From Treponema sp. UBA7570 (GTDB lineage Bacteria > Spirochaetota > Spirochaetia > Treponematales > Treponemataceae): 8,851 bases of DNA. Under the pieces are notes generated by a model. The model was not told where the DNA came from and ran no database searches. It saw only the letters and a list, made by a program, of their open reading frames with translations. The DNA lies in assembly GCA_002477955.1 (NCBI GenBank), contig DLLE01000021.1, positions 1 through 8,851 on the forward strand. The letters are read 5' to 3'. A program made the translations under genes and the position numbers. Below, one piece after another: positions 1-4,987 of this stretch. Numbering within the stretch: the stretch's first letter is position 1; every line of letters begins with the position of its first letter.

Positions 1-4
1 AAAC

Positions 5-1006
5 ATGGCTTCTGACAAAAAACGCGACGACATCCGCCGCACTACACGCATTATTCAGATTGACGAGATGCTCCGCGGCGGGGCTTTTGTGGGCATGGAC
101 GAGCTGGTTTTTAAGTTCGGGGTGAACAAGCGGACTGTTGAGCGTGATTTTGAGCGGCTCCGGGACGAAATGAACGCGCCTCTTGAATACGACAAGACTA
201 AAAAAATGTATCATTACACAGACCCGACTTTTTCCGTGCCGAACGTCGTGCTTACGGAAGGCGAGCTTTTTACGGTTTCCACGGTGATGCCGCTTTTGGA
301 GCAGTACAAGAACACGCCTTTGGAACGCTCGTTCAAGAATATCATGTCGAAAATCGCGTCTTTTTTGCCCGACACGGTTACTGTGGATTCCTCGTTTTTG
401 AACACGGACGTCAGTTTTATTTCCGATCCGCTTCCGAAAATCGATGCGGAGGTTTTCAATCAGATTTTCAAGGCGATAAAGAGCCGCTCGGTTGTTTCGT
501 TCGGATACAAAAGCTCCGGGAGCAAGGTTTTTAAGGAAAAGATTTTTGACTGCTATCACGTTGTCTGCCAGAAAGGAAACTGGTATGTGCTTGGCTTTGA
601 CCACGGTGCGGCGGATTTTCGGGTTTTCGCTCTCTCGCGGATAAAAAATATCGTTCCTGCCGGCGAAACTTTTTCCGTTCCGAAAGATTTTGACATTCAC
701 AGGCACATCGACTTGAACTTTGGAATCTGGAACAATCCTGAGCCGCCTGAAGAATATGAATTCCTCTTTTCCGCAAAGATGGCGAACTACGTTCTTGAGC
801 GCGAATGGCACAAAAATCAGCTGATTGCGCAGCATGAGGACGGCACAGTTCTCCTGAAATTCAGCTCGAACCAGAAGCAGATGGTGTTCTCCTGGGCAAT
901 GGGCTTCGGCGATTCCGTTACGGTGATAAAACCTGAAAGATTGAGGGAAGAAATCCGCGCGGAATGTGAGAAGATCGCGGGGAAGTATGGCACGCAGGAG
1001 AAATGA
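5..1006 (+). CDS. WYL-domain transcriptional regulator (HTH-WYL-WCX)
   Basis: A cytoplasmic DNA-binding regulator of 333 residues, normal length for the WYL family. Residues about 14-58 form a DeoR/HTH_11-like winged helix, with a recognition helix around residues 41-54 (NKRTVERDFERLRD). The WYL domain spans about 148-220 and contains GNWYVLG (191-197) and RVFALSRI (206-213), the usual core of this SH3-like ligand fold. The remainder, about 245-325, fits the WCX extension. WYL proteins usually sense a ligand, often proposed to be a nucleic acid or nucleotide, and several such as BrxR and CapW repress phage-defence loci. Here the gene lies directly upstream of a nuclease cassette and an sbcD-type operon, so control of either is plausible but unproven. 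The ATG at 5 is near the window edge, so no ribosome binding site can be judged and a slightly earlier start is possible. The target and the sign of regulation cannot be read from sequence. Confidence 0.93.
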   Translation: MASDKKRDDIRRTTRIIQIDEMLRGGAFVGMDELVFKFGVNKRTVERDFERLRDEMNAPLEYDKTKKMYHYTDPTFSVPNVVLTEGELFTVSTVMPLLEQYKNTPLERSFKNIMSKIASFLPDTVTVDSSFLNTDVSFISDPLPKIDAEVFNQIFKAIKSRSVVSFGYKSSGSKVFKEKIFDCYHVVCQKGNWYVLGFDHGAADFRVFALSRIKNIVPAGETFSVPKDFDIHRHIDLNFGIWNNPEPPEEYEFLFSAKMANYVLEREWHKNQLIAQHEDGTVLLKFSSNQKQMVFSWAMGFGDSVTVIKPERLREEIRAECEKIAGKYGTQEK

Positions 1007-1042
1007 AAATCTATAAAATCCGTTTATTTCATGCTATAATTG
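1005..1042 (+). repeat. 38-bp direct repeat, left copy
   Basis: This stretch is identical over 38 bp to 3825-3862. It begins at the second base of the WYL gene's TGA stop codon and ends just past the promoter -10 box. Flanking bases differ on both sides (T against G at the left edge, C against T at the right edge). The repeats lie 2,820 bp apart start to start and bracket the HNH/DGQH and rhuM genes. It contains a short inverted repeat, ATAAA-N5-TTTAT, at 1013-1027, which could be an operator half-site pair but is short enough to be chance. Confidence 0.95.
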
Positions 1043-1047
1043 CAATG
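1012..1047 (+). promoter_or_regulatory. Extended -10 promoter for the HNH/DGQH gene
   Basis: A perfect TATAAT lies at 1035-1040, preceded by TG at 1032-1033, giving the extended -10 form TGCTATAAT. At 17-bp spacing the -35 position (1012-1017, TATAAA) matches the consensus poorly, which an extended -10 can tolerate. Transcription would start near 1046-1048, about 28 nt before the ATG at 1075. The AGAGGA ribosome binding site at 1062-1067 has good spacing to that ATG. The whole promoter lies inside the left direct repeat. Confidence 0.72.
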
Positions 1048-1074
1048 TTTAATTTACATTCAGAGGAATAAAAA

Positions 1075-2676
1075 ATGCATTCAAAATTTTTGGAAAGCTT
1101 GTCAAAAGATGAATATGAAAAATTAAAAAAAGATTTGGCAGATATTCAGTCAAACAAATGTTATATTTGTCAAAAAGAAATTGATTTGCAGCTTCAGGAA
1201 ACGGATATAGATCATATAGTGCCATTGGCTAATAGAGGAAAAGATGACAAGTCAAATTTTGCTCTAACTCACGCAAGTTGTAATAGAAGCAAAAAAGATG
1301 CGAATCTGAATATTGCAAGAATTCTATATCGATTAAAGACATTGCAAGATGATGTCCTTGCAAAAGAAAATCGTTCAGCTTCATTGAAAGACTTGTTGGA
1401 ACAAGAAAAAGGTTCTAAGTTTGAATTCAAATATAAGATTGAAAACGATGAAATCATTTATTCTTTTTCTGAAATCAATGATACTAATATTTACAAATCA
1501 AAGATTTATGAAGACAAACTTTCTAAAGAAAATTCCTGCTTTATAGAAGTTCCGTTAGAATATATTTTCCATGATGATTTGATAAATCCACGTGGTATAA
1601 ATTCGAGTATTTCGTTGCTTGTAAAAGAATTTTCAAAAGGAAATCCACAGCTTCATTTATCACTGGCAAGAATAAATAATGGAAAAATACAAATTTTTGA
1701 TGGACAACATAAAGCTGTTGCTCAGATACTTTTAGGAAGTAGAAAATTATTGCTTCGTCTGTTTATAAATCCGAATGTGGATAGATTGATTGAGACTAAT
1801 ACAAATGCGGGAAGTTCATTACGTCAGATTGCTTTTGATAAGAGTATAATGAGGCAATTGAACAATACTTTATATTATGAAACGATAACAAAGTATCAAA
1901 ATGACCATAATTTGAGTAATGACTGTTTTGATTTTTCAGAAGAGCAGCTTGTTGAATATTTTAAAGGCGAGAACGCCAATATAAGAAAATATATTGTAGA
2001 CAGCATAAAACACACAATAACTCATTCTTCTGATAATTTGCTGAAGGCTTATATTGATTTTGAAGGGAAAGCAAAAGAGTTGCCAATTTCGTATAGTGCA
2101 TTTGAAAAAACTTTTCTTTCAACTTTTATAGATTCAAAACTGATTTTAAAGACAAATTTAAGCTATAAAACAGATGAGGGAGAAAATCCAAGAGAACTAG
2201 AAATAAATCAGTTGATTCAGGTGTTGAATATTATTGCAGAAGAAATTTATATAAATAAATTTAATCCAGAAGTCGGTGTTTCCCGAATTGAACAGAAAAT
2301 AATTGACAAAAAAGATTCTGATATTACAGATGCACATTTAATCGCATATAGAATGAGCAAAGAAGAAGTTCTTTATAATTGGCTGCAATACTTGAAGAAA
2401 GTGATTGAAAGTTATTTTACAAACACAGGAAAATTATATGATTCTAGGAAATTGTTTCAGGAAAGTTTTTCAGATGTGCTATGGGCAAATATTAGAAAAT
2501 TTGTGAAAAACTTAGCTGCCTTGCCATTATGGAAAGACAAGAGCATGGCAAGCACGCATTTCTCAGGAAAGAAAAACTATGATTTTTGGCGAGAAGTTTT
2601 TGAAACTGGGAAAACTCCAGATGGTGCATTAGTTCTTGCAAAGCCATTGAATTATATGGAGTTGATTAGGGAGTAG
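1075..2676 (+). CDS. HNH endonuclease / DGQHR-domain protein, candidate defence nuclease
   Basis: A 533-residue soluble protein. The N-terminal HNH domain (about 22-75) has C29-x2-C32, IDHIVPL with D46-H47, N61, then H66-x2-C69-N70 followed by RSKK. This fits a zinc-supported beta-beta-alpha-metal nuclease in which the usual third cysteine is histidine. Further on, KIQIFDGQHKAVAQ (205-217) carries D209-G210-Q211-H212, closely matching the DGQHR motif of DndB-like proteins of the ParB/sulfiredoxin-like fold. The C-terminal half is mostly helical, low in recognisable motifs, and has no membrane segment. DndB-like and the related DUF262 (DGQQR) domains occur in DNA-modification and modification-sensing defence systems, so cleavage of foreign or modified DNA is a reasonable inference. 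The start is supported by AGAGGA seven bases upstream of the ATG. The gene is about 30% GC, far below the WYL gene before it, which suggests transfer. It is the first gene of the repeat-bounded cassette, 94 bp before rhuM. The exact substrate is unknown. Confidence 0.85.
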   Translation: MHSKFLESLSKDEYEKLKKDLADIQSNKCYICQKEIDLQLQETDIDHIVPLANRGKDDKSNFALTHASCNRSKKDANLNIARILYRLKTLQDDVLAKENRSASLKDLLEQEKGSKFEFKYKIENDEIIYSFSEINDTNIYKSKIYEDKLSKENSCFIEVPLEYIFHDDLINPRGINSSISLLVKEFSKGNPQLHLSLARINNGKIQIFDGQHKAVAQILLGSRKLLLRLFINPNVDRLIETNTNAGSSLRQIAFDKSIMRQLNNTLYYETITKYQNDHNLSNDCFDFSEEQLVEYFKGENANIRKYIVDSIKHTITHSSDNLLKAYIDFEGKAKELPISYSAFEKTFLSTFIDSKLILKTNLSYKTDEGENPRELEINQLIQVLNIIAEEIYINKFNPEVGVSRIEQKIIDKKDSDITDAHLIAYRMSKEEVLYNWLQYLKKVIESYFTNTGKLYDSRKLFQESFSDVLWANIRKFVKNLAALPLWKDKSMASTHFSGKKNYDFWREVFETGKTPDGALVLAKPLNYMELIRE

Positions 2677-2770
2677 GTATTTTTTATGAAAAAAAATTAT
2701 TTTTGGATAATCTTTCTGAAAAATATCTGGGCAGCTATGTAATTCTGAAATACGGAGCAATCAACAAATC

Positions 2771-3778
2771 ATGCAAAATGAACTTATAATTTACAAGACA
2801 GATGACGGAAAAGCCGATGTCAGGCTCTATTCAAAGGATGGTGTTGTCTGGATGAACCAGCAGCAGATGGCTTTGCTTTTTGACACCTCTAAGCCGAATA
2901 TCAGTATGCATATTGCTAATGTCTTGCAGGAAAAGGAATTAGACGAGAAATCAGTTGTTAAGGATTTCTTAACAACTGCCTCGGACGGCAAGAATTACAA
3001 TGTTACTTATTATGCGCTTCCTATGGTGATTGCGGTTGGTTTCCGTGTGAGAAGTATTCGTGGAACTCAGTTCCGCCGCTGGGCAAACGAAAATCTTTCT
3101 GAATACCTTGCAAAGGGATTTGTTCTTGATGATGAGCGGCTGAAAAATCCTGACGGCAGGCCTGATTATTTTGATGAGCTACTTGAGCGAATCCGGGACA
3201 TCCGCGCGAGCGAAAAGCGTTTCTATCAGAAGCTCCGAGATTTGTTTTCTCTTTGTTCAGATTATGACGCGATTGATAAAGCCACCCAGATGTTTTTTGC
3301 TGAAATCCAGAACAAGCTGATTTTTGCTGTCACAAAAATGACTGCGCCTGAGCTGATTCTAAGCCGGGCCGACAGTTCAAAGCCAAATATGAACCTTACA
3401 AGCTGGAAGGGAAAAATCGTCCGCAAGCAGGATATTTATGCAAGCAAGAATTATCTTACGCATGATGAGCTGGATTCGCTTAACCGTATTGTGACAATTT
3501 TCTTGGAAAGCGCGGAATTGATTGTAAAAATGCGAAAAGATTTGACAATGCAATTTTGGAAAGAAAATGCGGACAAAATTATTACCGGTCATTATCTGCC
3601 GCTTTTGCATGATAAAGGCTCTATAAACAGAAAACTGGCAGACAAAAAAGTCGAGGAGATTTATCTGGAGTTTGACAGGCGACGAAAAAATTTTGAGGCA
3701 AAAGAGGCTGACAGGCAGGATGAAGAAGAGATGAAAATGCTGGATGAAGCCGAAAAATTATTAAAAAACAGAAAATAG
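2771..3778 (+). CDS. rhuM: RhuM family protein
   Basis: A 335-residue protein that is full length for the RhuM family. The N-terminal part (about 1-120) has the family pattern: WMNQQQMALLFDTSKPNIS (27-45), a helix-turn-helix-like segment recalling KilA-N/BRO antirepressors, then YYALPMVIAVGFRVRS (80-95), RGTQFRRWA (97-105) and LAKGFVLDDERL (113-124). The C-terminal half includes YLTHDELDSLNRIV (228-241) and ends in a charged helix. RhuM was named for a gene in Salmonella pathogenicity island 3. Its biochemical role is unsettled, and homologues are frequent in accessory islands, often beside restriction-modification genes. No enzyme active site is evident. The ATG at 2771 is preceded by GGAG at 2754-2757 with a long 13-nt gap, so translation may be modest. 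It follows the HNH/DGQH gene in the same direction and lies inside the repeat-bounded cassette. Its composition is closer to the host-like neighbours than to the AT-rich gene upstream. Confidence 0.92.
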   Translation: MQNELIIYKTDDGKADVRLYSKDGVVWMNQQQMALLFDTSKPNISMHIANVLQEKELDEKSVVKDFLTTASDGKNYNVTYYALPMVIAVGFRVRSIRGTQFRRWANENLSEYLAKGFVLDDERLKNPDGRPDYFDELLERIRDIRASEKRFYQKLRDLFSLCSDYDAIDKATQMFFAEIQNKLIFAVTKMTAPELILSRADSSKPNMNLTSWKGKIVRKQDIYASKNYLTHDELDSLNRIVTIFLESAELIVKMRKDLTMQFWKENADKIITGHYLPLLHDKGSINRKLADKKVEEIYLEFDRRRKNFEAKEADRQDEEEMKMLDEAEKLLKNRK

Positions 3779-3824
3779 ACATTCACAAGCTAATAACGAA
3801 GTATGAGTGAGAGTTAGAAATCTG

Positions 3825-3862
3825 GAAAATCTATAAAATCCGTTTATTTCATGCTATAATTG
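3825..3862 (+). repeat. 38-bp direct repeat, right copy
   Basis: Identical to 1005-1042 over all 38 bases. It lies 46 bp after the rhuM stop codon and 43 bp before the sbcD start. Together the two copies delimit a 2,820-bp unit. The most economical reading is that this copy belongs to the original sbcD promoter and that the left copy arose with insertion of the cassette, or the reverse. No integrase or transposase gene is present within the unit. Confidence 0.95.
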
Positions 3863-3867
3863 TAAAA
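3832..3867 (+). promoter_or_regulatory. Extended -10 promoter for the sbcD operon
   Basis: This is the second copy of the TGCTATAAT extended -10, with the TATAAT at 3855-3860. Transcription should start near 3866-3868, giving a leader of about 39 nt before the sbcD ATG at 3906. The CAGGAG ribosome binding site is at 3889-3894, 11 nt before the ATG. Because the promoter sequence equals the one upstream of the HNH/DGQH gene, any regulator that recognises this 38-bp stretch would act on both transcription units. The ATAAA-N5-TTTAT element is at 3833-3847. Confidence 0.72.
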
Positions 3868-3905
3868 TAAAAAGAAAGTTTCAAAATTCAGGAGTCTATC
3901 AACTG

Positions 3906-4985
3906 ATGAAAATTATACATTGTGCTGACATTCACGCTGATTCTAAAATGGGAACGCATTTTTCAAAGGAGAATGCGGAACTCCGGCGGAATGAGATTGT
4001 CGATTCTTTTGCGAAAATGGTTGAGTTTGCAAGGGAAAACGGTGTAAAAGCGATAATTATTGCCGGCGACCTGTTTGACACAAAGGAAAACCAGCAGAAA
4101 AAAATAAAGCAGCGGATTTTTTATATCATTGAGCAGAATCCTGGAATTGATTTTTTGTATCTTCGGGGAAACCATGACGAGAATGTTGATTTTTTTGAAG
4201 AAAAACTGGTTCCGAATTTAAAGCGTTTTTCAAAATCAAAATGGCAAAAACATTCGTATGAAAATGTTGATATTTACGGTCGCGAATTTTCCTCGTCAAT
4301 TCCGTTGGCGGCTTACAGCGAGCTGAATCCTGATCCTTCCCGAGTGAATATCGTTGTCTTGCATGGACAGATTGCCGAGTACAAGCCAAAGAATGACGCT
4401 CCGGAAATTTCCTTGCCAAAACTGACGAATAAAAACATTGACTACATTGCTTTGGGGCACATCCACGATTTTAAGATTGAAAAACTTGATAACCGCTGTT
4501 CCTGGTGCTATTCGGGCTGTCTTGAAGGGCGCGGCTTTGACGAGTGTGGAAAAAAGGGATTTGTTCTTCTGGATATTGAAAATAATAAAGTTGAGGCAAA
4601 ATTTGTTCCGGTTTCAAAAAGAATTGTTCATGAAATTCCTGTGAAACTTTCTGGAGTTCTGGATTTTTCAGATATTATGCAAAAAATAACGGATTCTCTT
4701 GCTGGAATTTCTTCCAAAGATATTGTTCAGGTTGATTTGACAGGCGAACTTTCTGAGGAAACTGAAATTGAGCCAGAATCTTACCAGTCGGCATTGGCTT
4801 CGGACTATTTTTATGTGCGTGTAAAAGATAAAACTGAAACAAAAATCGATTTCACAAAATATGAAAAAGATGTTTCGCTAAAAGGTGAATTTATCCGTCT
4901 TGTAAAAAATCAGCAGAATCTTTCTGAAGAGCAAAAAATCAAGATTATTATGACCGGCATAAAAGCGTTGGCGGGGAGACTTTAG
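3906..4985 (+). CDS. sbcD: SbcD/YhaO-like metallophosphoesterase, DNA exonuclease subunit
   Basis: A calcineurin-like metallophosphoesterase of 359 residues, somewhat shorter than E. coli SbcD. All Mre11/SbcD nuclease motifs are in order: CADIHAD (D8, H10), AGDLFD (D55), RGNHDE (N89, H90, D91), VLHG (H153) and GHIHDF (H185, H187). These residues coordinate two Mn ions for 3'-5' exonuclease and endonuclease action on DNA ends and hairpins. The partner should be the ATPase encoded immediately downstream, since only 2 bp separate stop and start. The C-terminal 110 residues would hold the capping and partner-binding region and are poorly conserved. Start ATG 3906 fits the D8 motif position and has CAGGAG upstream. 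Because the ATPase partner resembles YhaN rather than classical SbcC, this protein may be better regarded as YhaO-like. Catalytic competence looks intact. Confidence 0.93.
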   Translation: MKIIHCADIHADSKMGTHFSKENAELRRNEIVDSFAKMVEFARENGVKAIIIAGDLFDTKENQQKKIKQRIFYIIEQNPGIDFLYLRGNHDENVDFFEEKLVPNLKRFSKSKWQKHSYENVDIYGREFSSSIPLAAYSELNPDPSRVNIVVLHGQIAEYKPKNDAPEISLPKLTNKNIDYIALGHIHDFKIEKLDNRCSWCYSGCLEGRGFDECGKKGFVLLDIENNKVEAKFVPVSKRIVHEIPVKLSGVLDFSDIMQKITDSLAGISSKDIVQVDLTGELSEETEIEPESYQSALASDYFYVRVKDKTETKIDFTKYEKDVSLKGEFIRLVKNQQNLSEEQKIKIIMTGIKALAGRL

Positions 4986-4987
4986 CA

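Noticed and set aside
982..1004. Possible longer duplication: GAAGTATG and AGAAAT occur before both copies of the 38-bp repeat (982-1004 and 3798-3820).
   Set aside because: The spacing differs by 4 nt and the matches are 8 and 6 bases in purine-rich DNA. That is too little to claim the repeat extends into the WYL gene's 3' end.
1007..1074. Search for a terminator between the WYL gene and the HNH/DGQH gene, and likewise after rhuM (3779-3824).
   Set aside because: No GC-rich stem followed by a T run is visible in either gap, so read-through from upstream into the next unit is possible.
1005..3862. Insertion sequence or integron-like element.
   Set aside because: No transposase, integrase or terminal inverted repeats were found. 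The boundaries are direct repeats of 38 bp, too long for a normal IS target duplication.
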